Source: Styela clava
Taxonomy: Eukaryota; Chordata; Ascidiacea; Stolidobranchia; Styelidae
DNA: 64,000 nt
Assembly: GCF_964204865.1 (NCBI RefSeq)
Contig: NC_135258.1
Coordinates: 5,385,001-5,449,000, forward strand
Reading direction: 5' to 3'
Part shown: positions 31,013 through 41,839 of the stretch, piece by piece
Layout: the number at the start of each line of letters is the position of its first letter
Position numbering within the stretch: the first letter of the stretch is position 1
The notes under the pieces: generated by a model
What the model saw: only the letters and a program-made list of their open reading frames with translations
Told to the model about the DNA's origin: nothing
Database searches by the model: none
Made by a program: the position numbers and the translations under genes

Positions 31013-33100
31013 ATGGGATCTGTACCTAGAGATTTAACTTATGTTGAAATCTGTCTTGATGAAGACATAATATATGAAGCAAGCCTTTTATCTGAGGAGA
31101 TAAATAGAGAGGAAATTACAAGTATTTCTGGCAACACTACAGTCGAAGATATTTGCAATGTTGATAATAGTGATGAATATACGCCATGTGAAGACACAGG
31201 AGAATTTACGAGCCATAAGCAAGAGACTGCTAGAACTGATATAAACAGCACTGTTATCTTTGAAGAAGATAATCATGAATTTGATTCTGAAGAATCCTCC
31301 GTCATAACAATGCAGGAGCAGAATGAACCCACTGCTGTTTTTGTAACTGATTCCAACTCGGGGTTCTTATCAAAAGATGAATTATCTGACTATCTTCAAC
31401 AGGAATTGCCCAGCGGTATTGATAATGCATATCTAAGTGATAATGGCTTAATGACTGATGATGGGCACAATAATAACACCCGTCCACGACTAGGTGATAA
31501 GAATGGATCGAAATTGCCCACCAGTATTGATAACGCTCATCCATTCGATAACAGGCGGAAATCGTCTAATTGTAATGTAGGCACCTATCTGAGTGATAAG
31601 GAATTAACTACTGATAAAGAAGGAATGTTACCCAACTCCAAAGATAGCACTTCTCTAAGTGATAAAGATCTCATTGTTGATAAGGATTCCCATACTAATG
31701 AGAATTATTTTGAGATAGCTCGCAGTTTCTTGAATGACGTTATTGATTATATTATCGAAAAAGAAGTTTCTGATAAAACTGAAAGTTGTAATATATGTGA
31801 GAGGAGATTCGGCACATTAGCCAAATTGGAAAGACATTTGAAGTTTCACTATAAAGGCCGAAAAATACTTTATTGCTCTGTGTGTGGCAAAGATTTTGGT
31901 CAAAAATCGCATCTGGAGTATCATATGGTGCTGCACACCGGTGTAAAGGCGTATTCATGTGAAATATGCGGAAAGACTTTCACTCAAAAATCGTCGTTAA
32001 ACATGCATATAAAATCTCACACATCTCAACCAAATGTTCCTTGCGAGATATGCGGAAAAAAGTTTTGGACAAAATACATCTTAAATTTACATACGAGGAA
32101 ACGACATATGGGGTTGCCCTTTGTTTGTAACATTTGCGGAAGTTCTTTTAGTGGAAAACAAGGTTTGCTACACCATGTGAGCCTACATCCTCCACATATA
32201 TGTGAAACATGTGGCAAGGAGTTTGACAATTATAAAAGTCTTCGCTTGCATAAAGATTCTCATAAACCAAGTTGGCCTGAGCATGTCTTTGCGGACGGTG
32301 TAAAAGGTTTTCGCTGCGAAGTTTGTAGAAGAACATTTCGACGAAGACAAGACTTTACTTTCCATTCTCAAGCTCATGCTCCAAAAGTTCATAAGTGTCA
32401 AGTTTGTGGTGCTGGATTTGTTCGTGATAGCTATTTAAAGAAGCATATGATTGCACACTTAGAAAGACCGTATAAATGTGAATCATGCTGGAAAAGTTTC
32501 CATCATAAAAAGTCGTTAGAAAATCATCAAATATATCATACAGGAATAAAGCGCTTTGATTGCAACATTTGCGGAAAAGGATATTATTGGAAACATCGCT
32601 TGGCTATACATCTAAAACTTCATAAAAATGTAAAAACTGAAAATGCTGTACATAGTAATGATTCTGAATTTGCTCAGCAAACTTCTTCTACATTACAATG
32701 TAGAAAAAAGGAGATGGATGGAGCATCTGGAATTGGTAGCACAGCACCAAGTAATGAAGGTGTAATGTTGGGAAATTGTATTTCCGTAGGACAAAAAGGG
32801 AATTCACAAACATCTACATTCACAATAGGGGAAGCTGAGGAATTCAATCTCGGCTCTATGAAATTTATCGGGCATAAAATAGTATTCTCTCCTGAAGTGA
32901 ATCCATTGTCTCTCCCTTCTGAACAAACTCGAACAATCGCAATTTTGGATGCTGAATCGATAGTGAAATTCGCTATGCATAACATGTCGAAAAAAACTAA
33001 AGAACCAGTTAAGGTTCCAAAGATGGCGAACATAATGACAATAAAAGAGGGGGATTCTGATCCCTATAATATCAGGACTATGGGTGATGAGCACTCATAA
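31013..33100 (+). CDS. C2H2 zinc-finger protein, array copy 2 (10 fingers)
   Basis: 695 residues, one exon. The acceptor tttataacttcag ends three bases before the ATG. The N terminus is MGSVPRDLTYVEIC where copies 1 and 3-5 have METV. The acidic N-terminal region is the longest of the family. Ten fingers lie at 259-537 and the conserved C-terminal region follows. Contact positions are intermediate: finger 2 as in copies 1 and 5 (QKSH), finger 3 QKSSLNM, finger 5 GKQGLLH as in copies 3-5 except the last residue. Finger 9 has CESCWKSF, an unusual Trp for Gly after the second Cys. All zinc-ligand Cys and His are kept. It is an intact gene by sequence. Confidence 0.9.
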   Translation: MGSVPRDLTYVEICLDEDIIYEASLLSEEINREEITSISGNTTVEDICNVDNSDEYTPCEDTGEFTSHKQETARTDINSTVIFEEDNHEFDSEESSVITMQEQNEPTAVFVTDSNSGFLSKDELSDYLQQELPSGIDNAYLSDNGLMTDDGHNNNTRPRLGDKNGSKLPTSIDNAHPFDNRRKSSNCNVGTYLSDKELTTDKEGMLPNSKDSTSLSDKDLIVDKDSHTNENYFEIARSFLNDVIDYIIEKEVSDKTESCNICERRFGTLAKLERHLKFHYKGRKILYCSVCGKDFGQKSHLEYHMVLHTGVKAYSCEICGKTFTQKSSLNMHIKSHTSQPNVPCEICGKKFWTKYILNLHTRKRHMGLPFVCNICGSSFSGKQGLLHHVSLHPPHICETCGKEFDNYKSLRLHKDSHKPSWPEHVFADGVKGFRCEVCRRTFRRRQDFTFHSQAHAPKVHKCQVCGAGFVRDSYLKKHMIAHLERPYKCESCWKSFHHKKSLENHQIYHTGIKRFDCNICGKGYYWKHRLAIHLKLHKNVKTENAVHSNDSEFAQQTSSTLQCRKKEMDGASGIGSTAPSNEGVMLGNCISVGQKGNSQTSTFTIGEAEEFNLGSMKFIGHKIVFSPEVNPLSLPSEQTRTIAILDAESIVKFAMHNMSKKTKEPVKVPKMANIMTIKEGDSDPYNIRTMGDEHS

Positions 33101-33104
33101 AAAA

Positions 33105-33312
33105 TGGACAGTTGACCGTCGTGTCGTGCTGAGCGTCAGGAATACGTTGCCATCGAACCTATGAACATCCTACGCTTAAAATCTCATGGGCATTATTATC
33201 ACCATGCCCGACATGAACTGGTAACCAAACGAGCTAAGCATTAGTTATTCCTATACCGGGGCTGTGGTTTGCCATATGATTAAGCCATCTTATCGACTTC
33301 CCTTTTCCCTCC
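33105..33312 (+). repeat. Degenerate SINE in the 3' region of gene 2 (also behind genes 1, 3, 4, 5)
   Basis: It begins four bases after the stop codon: GTTGACCGTCGTGTCGTGCTGAGCGTCAGG, then GCCCGACATGAACTGGTAACC and CATATGATTAAGCCATC. The same piece follows every copy of the gene, so it was present before duplication and is probably part of the 3' UTR. AATAAA motifs follow at about 33353 and 33370. Behind gene 1 the piece is split by the foldback transposon. Confidence 0.7.
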
Positions 33313-35349
33313 GAACAGCCATAAGTTAGTGAGTCTACATAACTGGCATTTTTTGAATAAACTATTGGAATAAAAATTTCTTTGTTTGATAAAGGGCATG
33401 CTCAACAGTAAACGAATGAGAGTTTGTGTCTGAAAACTTTTCTTAAAAATATTTTTTAAAATATGAATTTTATATAATTTGCCGTTTTTCCCCTCAAAGT
33501 ATGATCCTTATCAATCTGGTTGTGTCTCTGCTGTTATTCACTTGCTGATAAAACATTTTGTTGGACTATTTGTATTAAAATTGGGTCACAAGAAGGGTTT
33601 CGTATAAAGGAGGACTGACAATACTGATAGCCAATAAGTACACCGCAAATTTGTTATTTATTGAATATCTGAGGTCAGACAGTCTATATACATATTACAT
33701 AAAAAATTAATGATTTTTGTGAAAACTTCGCCACATTTTAGAAAGTTTCACATCTCCCATTCCCACCACCTGACGCCATTGATTGTCCATAAAGTTTTCC
33801 CTTTTGTGTGTTGTCATTTTTTATAGCCTCTTGCACATGACTATTCTCACATGGGAATTGAGCCTGCGAACCAACGCAGGGTATAGCATGATGTGCGACA
33901 TCGCCGAGTGTTAACATGATTTTCACTTGTCCTGGTATACTTTTATATTTGGTGATGCTGAGGCATGGGCACAATGGCCTGTGCACCCCATGGTTGTGAA
34001 TTTGAAAAAAAAAACGCAAACAAATTTTCTACATTTCTCAAATTCTTTATAGCCACAGTTTACCTCTGTCAATAAAATAGTTTTTGTTCTATAGGGTGTC
34101 CACAAACATGAAGTCTTCAAATTGCGAAGGGAATTTATCGATACCATATATTGTTTTGGCCCTTAAATGAAGTAAAAATATTTGAACTATTACTGATTAA
34201 AAAAACAACAAACCTGGTCAAGGTTTATTGAGAACTGACTTCATAGCTAAATAGTATCGTCACCCTGTATATCTGGATACCATGAGGCAATAGAATTACC
34301 AGACTCCTCTGCGCCACAGAGTTGTTCATGTAACTGACTGATTACGGCTTCTCGCTCAATTCCATATCTGACGCGGCGGTGTGGCTCATCGTTCTAAGCT
34401 TTAAGAATACGCTTCCACCCCACCTCTGATTACCCTGCGTGGGTTTGAATCTCATGCAGGGATGGTTACGTGTGAGAGGATTGCTGGACTCCTCACCGCC
34501 GATTGCGTGGTTAATTTAACCAATGGTCGGTTACGGCTTCCTCCACCATCAAGTCCATGCTTCCAAAAACAAATAACTATCTAATCCCATACCCGACTTG
34601 GAACGGTAACCAGACGAGAGGCCATGGTTCACCATATGGTTAAGCCGTCTTATCGGCTTTCCTCTCCCCCAGGACTCATGTAAATCCTATCCGTGTTTTA
34701 CCTCCCTCATGAAAATTATCACGGTTGAATCCGAATACCCTGTATGAGAGAATTGCTGGAATACTTGGTGTCACATTGTGGTTTATGTAACATCTTATGG
34801 CTTCTTCAAACTCCATATCCACATTTGTTACTTCAACTCAGCTGCAAGCTGTCGCTGACTAGATGACTCTGTGAGTCTTTTCGCGTCAACTGCAACAAGC
34901 CGATATCTGTTTGTCATTTTGTTACATTATATTATTTATTCATTTTTCATATCGCGCATTGTTTTTGCATGATGAAAAAAATAAATATCTGAAGCTATCC
35001 CTGGTTACCTTATTAAATACTCATTTGCTTATATTGAACTATGTTGTGCCAGATTGTCTGAGTTATTTTAGCTCAGTGGTTCTCAACCAGTGATCTGTGG
35101 TCCATCAAGAGGCCCCTGATTTTTCTATTGTCTCTACAAGACAACTCCCCCTTCTTCTTAGTTTCATTGCTTGATAAGGTTATTTCGTGGGGTGTTTTCA
35201 CTGTTTGAGCATAATGAAATTTGGAATTGACACAGAAATGATAAACGGGGGCCATGAGTGCCAAAAGCCTTCAGAAGAGGGCCACAAGCCATAAAAAGGT
35301 TAAGAACCACTGTCAACTTATTATCTTTGTTTTTTTATAACTTTAGAAT
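33313..35349. other. Intergenic spacer of array unit 3
   Basis: No gene. It holds the TTGCTGATAAAACATTTTG block, inverse SINE head, TA-type MITE (34091-34271), SINE (34370-34695) and hAT-type element (35074-35312). The same order recurs in the spacers before genes 4 and 5. Confidence 0.7.
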
Positions 35350-37389
35350 ATGGAAACTGTGCTTAAAGATTTAACTTATGTTGAAATTTGTCTTGATGAA
35401 GACATAATATATGAAGCAAGCCTTTTATCTGAGGAGATAAATAGAGAGAAAATTACAAGTATTTCTGGAAACACTGCAGTCGAAGATATTTGCAATGCTG
35501 ATAATAGTGATAAATATGTGCCATGTGAAGACACAGGGGAATTTACGAGCCATAACCAAGATACTGCTAGAACTGATATAAACAGCACTGTTATCTTTGA
35601 AGAAGACAATAATGAATTTGATTCTGAAGAATCCTCCGTCATAGCAATGCAGGAGCAGAATGAACCCACTGCTGTTTTTGTAACTGATCTCAACTCAGGG
35701 TTCTTATCAAAAGATGAATTATCTGTTTATCTTCAACAGGGATCTATTGATAACGCCCATCAAAGTGATAATCGCTTAATTACTGATGAAGAGCAAAATA
35801 ATAAGTTAATCGGAGGTAATGGACAGAAATTGTCCAACTTTATTGATAACGCTCATGTAACTGATAACAGGCAGAAATCATCTGATTGTAATGAAGACAA
35901 TCTTCTGAGTGATAAGGTATTAACTACTGATAAAGGAGGAATATTGCAAAGTAATCATGATCTCATTATTGATAAGGATTCCCATACTAATGAGAAACAT
36001 TTTAAGATAGCTCGCAGTCTCTTGAATGATATTATTGATTATATTATCGAAAAAGAAATTTCTGATAAAACTGAAATTTGTAACATATGTGGGAGAGGAT
36101 TTGACTCATCAGCTAAGTTGGAAAGGCATTTGGAGTTCCACATAAGAGGTCGAAAAATACATTATTGCTCTGTGTGTGGCAAGGATTACGATCGAAAATC
36201 AAATCTGGAGTATCATATGGTACGACACACCGGTGTAAAGCCTCATACATGTGAAATATGCGGGCAGAGTTTCACCCAAAAACCATGGTATAACATACAC
36301 ATAAAATCACATACATCAAAACCAAATGTTCCTTGTGAAATATGCAGAAGAAAGTTTTGGGCAAAACACATCTTGAATAAACATAAGAGGAAACATCATA
36401 GTGGGTTGCCTTTTGTCTGTAATATTTGCGGAAGCTCTTTCAGTGGAAAACAAGGTTTGGTACAGCATGTGAACGTACATCCGCCACATATATGCGAAAC
36501 ATGTGGCAAAGAGTTTAATAATTATAAAAGTCTACGCTTGCATTTTCCCTCTCATAAACCAAGTTGGCCTGAGCATGTCTTTGCAGACGGTGTAAAAGGT
36601 TTTCGTTGCGAAGTTTGTAAAAGAACATTTCATCGAAGACAAGATCTGACTTTCCATTCGCAATCTCATGCTTCTAAAGTTTATAAATGTCAAGTTTGTG
36701 GTCTTGGATTCGTGAGGGATAGCTTTTTAAAGAAGCATATGATTGCACACTCAGAAAGACCGTATAAATGTAAATTATGCGTGAAAAGTTTCCATCATGA
36801 AAAGTCTTTAGAAAATCATCAAATATATCATACAGGAATAAAACACTTCGGTTGCCATATTTGTGGTAGAAGGTTCTATTGGAAACATCGCTTGGCTATA
36901 CATCTAAAACGCCATAAAAATGTAAAGACTGAAAATGCTGTACCTGGTAACGATCCTGAATTCGCTCAGCAGACTTCTACATTACAATGCGAAAAAATGG
37001 ATATGGATGAAGCATCTGGGATTGGTACTGTAGAACCCAATAATGGAAGTGTAATGTCGGGAAATTGTATTTCCATAGGACAAAAAGGGAACTCACAAAC
37101 ATCAACATTCGCGATAGGCGAAGCTGAGGAATTCAATCTTGGTTCTGTGAAATTTACCGGGCATAAAATAGTATTCTCTCCTGAAGTGAATTCATTGTCT
37201 CTCCCTTCTGAACAAACTCGAGCAATAGCAATTTTGGATGCTGAATCGATAGTGAAATTCGCTATGCATAACATGTCGAAAAAAACTAAAGAATCAGTTA
37301 AGGTACCAAAGATGGCGAACATAATGACGATAAAAGAGGGGGATTCTGATCCATATAAGATCAGGACTATGGGTGATGAGCACTCATAA
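35350..37389 (+). CDS. C2H2 zinc-finger protein, array copy 3 (10 fingers)
   Basis: 679 residues, one exon; the acceptor tttttataactttag ends three bases before the ATG. Fingers lie at 244-522. By eye it differs from copy 4 at about 17 residues. Finger 2 carries Arg282 and Asn285 at helix positions -1 and 3. Finger 3 has QKPWYNI, where Tyr replaces the usual core Leu at helix position 4. Finger 4 starts CEICRRKF. Finger 8 has GLGF where others have GAGF. The zinc ligands are intact. The N-terminal region lacks one acidic repeat present in copy 2. Confidence 0.9.
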   Translation: METVLKDLTYVEICLDEDIIYEASLLSEEINREKITSISGNTAVEDICNADNSDKYVPCEDTGEFTSHNQDTARTDINSTVIFEEDNNEFDSEESSVIAMQEQNEPTAVFVTDLNSGFLSKDELSVYLQQGSIDNAHQSDNRLITDEEQNNKLIGGNGQKLSNFIDNAHVTDNRQKSSDCNEDNLLSDKVLTTDKGGILQSNHDLIIDKDSHTNEKHFKIARSLLNDIIDYIIEKEISDKTEICNICGRGFDSSAKLERHLEFHIRGRKIHYCSVCGKDYDRKSNLEYHMVRHTGVKPHTCEICGQSFTQKPWYNIHIKSHTSKPNVPCEICRRKFWAKHILNKHKRKHHSGLPFVCNICGSSFSGKQGLVQHVNVHPPHICETCGKEFNNYKSLRLHFPSHKPSWPEHVFADGVKGFRCEVCKRTFHRRQDLTFHSQSHASKVYKCQVCGLGFVRDSFLKKHMIAHSERPYKCKLCVKSFHHEKSLENHQIYHTGIKHFGCHICGRRFYWKHRLAIHLKRHKNVKTENAVPGNDPEFAQQTSTLQCEKMDMDEASGIGTVEPNNGSVMSGNCISIGQKGNSQTSTFAIGEAEEFNLGSVKFTGHKIVFSPEVNSLSLPSEQTRAIAILDAESIVKFAMHNMSKKTKESVKVPKMANIMTIKEGDSDPYKIRTMGDEHS

Positions 37390-39799
37390 AAAATGGACAG
37401 TTGACCGCCCTGTCGTGCTCAGCGTCAGGAATACGTTGCAATCGAACCTCTGAATATCCTACGCTTAGAATCTCATGGGCATTATTATCACCATGCCAGA
37501 CATGAACTGGTAACCGGACGAGCTAAGCCTTAGTTATTCCTATACCGGGGCTGTGGTTTGCCATATGATTAAGCCATCTTATCGACTTTCCTTTTTCCTC
37601 CGAACAGCCATAAGTTAGTGAGTCTACACAACTGGCATTTTTTGAATAAACTATTGGAATAAAAATTTCTTTGTTTGATAAAGGGCATGCTCACAGTAAA
37701 CAAATGAGAGTTTGTGTCTGAAAACTTTTATTAAAAATATTTTTTAAAATATGAATTTCATATAATTTGCCGTTTTTCCCCTCAGAGTATGATCCTTATC
37801 AATCTGGTTGTGTCTCTGCTGTTATTCACTTGCTGATAAAACATTTTGTATGACTATTTGTATTGAAATTGGTCACAAGAAGGGTTTCGTATAAAGGAGG
37901 ACTGACAATACTGATAGCCAATAAGTACACCGCAAATTTGTTATATATTGAATATCTGAGGTCAGACAGACAGTCTATATACATATTTCATGAAAAATCG
38001 ATGATTTTTGTGAAAACTTCGCTACATTTTAGAAAGTTACACATCTCCCATCCCCACCACCTGACGCCATTTATCGTCTATAAAGTTTTCCCTTTTGTGT
38101 GTTGTCATTTTTTATAGCCCAGTTCAAAATAAATTTTCTATCTCATAGTTATTGCGCTTTTAGTTTTTTTCGAAATCACCCTATTTGGCTGATTTACTAG
38201 TTCGGAAATAAAATTAATGTTGAAGAGAGTGTGCCGGTTTTATGTGAACCACCCTACGACGGCAAGGAGTCCAGCAATCCTCTTTCACATGACTATTCTC
38301 ACATGGGAATTGAGCCTGCGAACCAACGCAGGGTATAGCATGATGTGCGACATCGCCGAGTGTTAACATGATTTTCACTTGTCCTGGTATACTTTTATAT
38401 TTGGTGATGCTGAGGCATGGGCACAATGGCCTGTGCACCCCATGGTTGTGAATTTGAAAAAAAAAACGCAAACAAATTTTCTACTAGAAAACTACATTTC
38501 TCAAATTCTTTATAGCCACAGTTTACCTCTGTCAATAAAATAGTTTTTGTTCTATAGGGTGTCCACAAACATGAAGTCTTCAAATTGCGAAGGGAATTTA
38601 TCGATACCATATATTGTTTTGGCCCTTAAATGAAGTAAAAATACTTGAACTATTACTGATTAAAAAAACAACAAACCTGGTCAAGATTTATTAGAACTGA
38701 CATTTATAGCTAAATTGTAAATAGACTTCATGGACACCCTGTATATCCTGGATACCATGAGGCAATAGAATTACCAGACTCCTCTGCGCCACAGAATGGT
38801 TCATGTAACTGACCCATTACGACTTCTTTCAATTCCATATCTGACGCGGCGGTGTGGCTCATCGTGCTAAGCTTTAGGAATACGCTTCCACCCACCTCTG
38901 ATTACTCTGCGTGAGTTTGAATCCCATGCAGGGATGGTTACGTGCGAGAGGATTGCTGGACTCCTCACCGCCGATTGTTACGGCTTCCCCCACCATCAAG
39001 TCCATGCTTCCAAAAACAAACAAACAACTAATCCCATACCCCACTTGGAACGGTAACCGGACGAGAGGCCATGGTTCACCATACGGTTAAGCCGTCCTAT
39101 CGGCTTTCCTCTCCCCCAGGACACATATGTAAATCCTATTCCTGGTTTACCTCCCTCATGAAAATTATCACTGTTGAATCCGAATACCCTGTATGAGAGA
39201 ATTGCTGGGATCCTTAGTGTCACATTGTGGTTTATGTAACATCTTATGGCTTCTTCAAACTCCATATCCACATTTGTTACTTCAACTCAGCTGCAAGCTG
39301 TCGCTGACTAGATGACTCTGTGAGTCTTTTCGCGTCAACTGCAACAAGCCGATATCTGTTTGTCATTTTGTTACATTATATTATTTATTCATTTTTCATA
39401 TCGCGCATTGTTTTTGCATGATGAAAAAAATAAATATCTGAATCTATCCCTGGTTACCTTATTAAATACTCATTTGCTTATATTGAACTATGTTGTGCCA
39501 GATTGTCTGAGTTATTTTAGCTCAGTGGTTCTCAACCAGTGATCTGTGGTCCATCAAGAGGCCCCTGATTTTTCTATTGTCTCTACAAGACAACTCCCCC
39601 TTCTTCTTAGTTTCATTGCTTGATAAGGTTATTTCGTGGGGTGTTTTCACTGTTTGAGCATAATGAAATTTGGAATTGACCACAGAAATGATAAACGGGG
39701 GCCATGAGTGCCAAAAGCCTTCAGAAGAGGGCCACAAGCCATAAAAAGGTTGAGAACCACTGTCAACTTATTATCTTTGTTTTTTTATAACTTTAGAAT
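37390..39799. other. Intergenic spacer of array unit 4
   Basis: Same organisation as the spacer before gene 3. It starts with the degenerate SINE behind the stop codon (37390-37600). Then come the TTGCTGATAAAACATTTTG block, inverse SINE head (38219-38360), TA-type MITE (38554-38745), SINE (38846-39138) and hAT-type element (39523-39762). No gene. Confidence 0.7.
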
Positions 39800-41839
39800 A
39801 TGGAAACTGTGCTTAAAGATTTAACTTATGTTGAAATTTGTCTTGATGAAGACATAATATATGAAGCAAGCCTTTTATCTGAGGAGATAAATAGAGAGAA
39901 AATTACAAATATTTCTGGAAACACTGCAGTCGAAGATATTTGCAATGCTGATAATAGTGATAAATATGTGCCATGTGAAGACACAGGGGAATTTACGAGC
40001 CATAACCAAGATACTGCTAGAACTGATATAAACAGCACTGTTATCTTTGGGGAAGACAATCATGAATTTGATTCTGAAGAATCCTCCGTCATAGCAATGC
40101 AGGAGCAGAATGAACCCACTGCTGTCTTTGTAACTGATCTCAACTCAGGGTTCTTATCAAAAGATGAATTATCTGTTTATCTTCAACAGGGATCTATTGA
40201 TAACGCCCATCAAAGTGATAATCGCTTAATTACTGATGAAGAGCAAAATAATAAGTTAATCGGAGGTAATGGACAGAATTTGTCCAACTTTATTGATAAC
40301 GCTCATGTAACTGATAACAGGCAGAAATCATCTGATTGTAATGAAGACAATCTTCTGAGTGATAAGGTATTAACTACTGATAAAGGAGGAATATTGCAAA
40401 GTAATCATGATCTCATTATTGATAAGGATTCCTATACTAATGAGAATTATTTTAAGATAGCTCGCAGTCTCTTGAATGATATTATTGATTATATTATCGA
40501 AAAAGAAATTTCTGATAAAACTGAAATTTGTAACATATGTGGGAGAGGATTTGACTCGTCAGCTAAGTTAGAAAGGCATTTGGAGTTCCACATAAGAGGT
40601 CGAAAAATACATTATTGCTCTGTGTGTGGCAAGGATTACGATCGAAAATCAAATCTGGAGTATCATATGGTACGACACACCGGTGTAAAGCCTCATACAT
40701 GTGAAATATGCGGGCAGAGTTTCACCCAAAAACCATGGTATAACATACACATAAAATCACATACATCAAAACCAAATGTTCCTTGTGAAATATGCGGAAG
40801 AAAGTTTTGGGCAAAACACATCTTGAATAAACATAAGAGGAAACATCATAGTGGGTTGCCTTTTGTCTGTAATATTTGCGGAAGCTCTTTCAGTGGAAAA
40901 CAAGGTTTGGTACAGCATGTGAACGTACATCCGCCACATATATGCGAAACATGTGGCAAAGAGTTTAATAATTATAAAAGTCTACGCTTGCATTTTCCCT
41001 CTCATAAACCAAGCTGGCCTGAGCATGTCTTTGCAGACGGTGTAAAAGGTTTTCGTTGCGGAGTTTGTAAAAGAACATTTCATCGAAGACAAGATCTGAC
41101 TTTCCATTCGCAAGCTCATGCTTCTAAAGTTCATAAATGTCAAGTTTGTGGTGCTGGATTCGTGCGGGATAGCTTTTTAAAGAAGCATATGATTGCACAC
41201 TCAGAAAGACCGTATAAATGTGAATTATGCGTAAAAAGTTTTCATCATAAAAAGTCTTTAGAAAATCATCAAATATATCATACAGGAATAAAACACTTCG
41301 GTTGTCATATTTGTGGTAGAAGGTTCTATTGGAAACATCGCTTGGCTATACATCTAAAACGCCATAAAAATGTAAAGACTGAAAATGCTGTACCTGGTAA
41401 CGATTCTGAATTCGCTCAGCAGACTTCTACATTACAATGCGAAAAAATGGATATGGATGAAGCATCTGGAATTGGTACTGTAGAACCCAATAATGGAAGT
41501 GTAATGTCGGGAAATTGTATTTCCATAGGACAAAAAGGGAACTCACAAACATCAACATTCGCGATAGGCGAAGCTGAGGAATTCAATCTTGGTTCTGTGA
41601 AATTAACCGGGCATAAAATAGTATTCTCTCCTGAAGTGAATTCATTGTCTCTCCCTTCTGAACAAACTCGAGCAATAGCAATTTTGGATGCTGAATCGAT
41701 AGTGAAATTCGCTATGCATAACATGTCGAAAAAAACTAAAGAATCAGTTAAGGTACCAAAGATGGCGAACATAATGACGATAAAAGAGGGAGATTCTGAT
41801 CCCTATAATATCAGGACTATGGGTGATGAGCACTCATAA
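39800..41839 (+). CDS. C2H2 zinc-finger protein, array copy 4 (10 fingers)
   Basis: 679 residues, one exon, same acceptor and start as copy 3. Fingers 244-522. Finger 2 again has Arg282 and Asn285. Finger 7 begins CGVC where the other copies have CEVC or CKVC. The C-terminal segment reads VKLTGHK, where copies 3 and 5 have VKFTGHK. It ends DPYNIRTMGDEHS. The frame is intact, and near-identity to copies 3 and 5 points to recent duplication or gene conversion. Confidence 0.9.
   Translation: METVLKDLTYVEICLDEDIIYEASLLSEEINREKITNISGNTAVEDICNADNSDKYVPCEDTGEFTSHNQDTARTDINSTVIFGEDNHEFDSEESSVIAMQEQNEPTAVFVTDLNSGFLSKDELSVYLQQGSIDNAHQSDNRLITDEEQNNKLIGGNGQNLSNFIDNAHVTDNRQKSSDCNEDNLLSDKVLTTDKGGILQSNHDLIIDKDSYTNENYFKIARSLLNDIIDYIIEKEISDKTEICNICGRGFDSSAKLERHLEFHIRGRKIHYCSVCGKDYDRKSNLEYHMVRHTGVKPHTCEICGQSFTQKPWYNIHIKSHTSKPNVPCEICGRKFWAKHILNKHKRKHHSGLPFVCNICGSSFSGKQGLVQHVNVHPPHICETCGKEFNNYKSLRLHFPSHKPSWPEHVFADGVKGFRCGVCKRTFHRRQDLTFHSQAHASKVHKCQVCGAGFVRDSFLKKHMIAHSERPYKCELCVKSFHHKKSLENHQIYHTGIKHFGCHICGRRFYWKHRLAIHLKRHKNVKTENAVPGNDSEFAQQTSTLQCEKMDMDEASGIGTVEPNNGSVMSGNCISIGQKGNSQTSTFAIGEAEEFNLGSVKLTGHKIVFSPEVNSLSLPSEQTRAIAILDAESIVKFAMHNMSKKTKESVKVPKMANIMTIKEGDSDPYNIRTMGDEHS

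Noticed and set aside
36966-37322. 118-codon minus-strand frames opposite the C-terminal part of zinc-finger genes 3-5
   Set aside because: They recur only because the plus-strand coding sequence is conserved; they have no start context and no independent codon signal.
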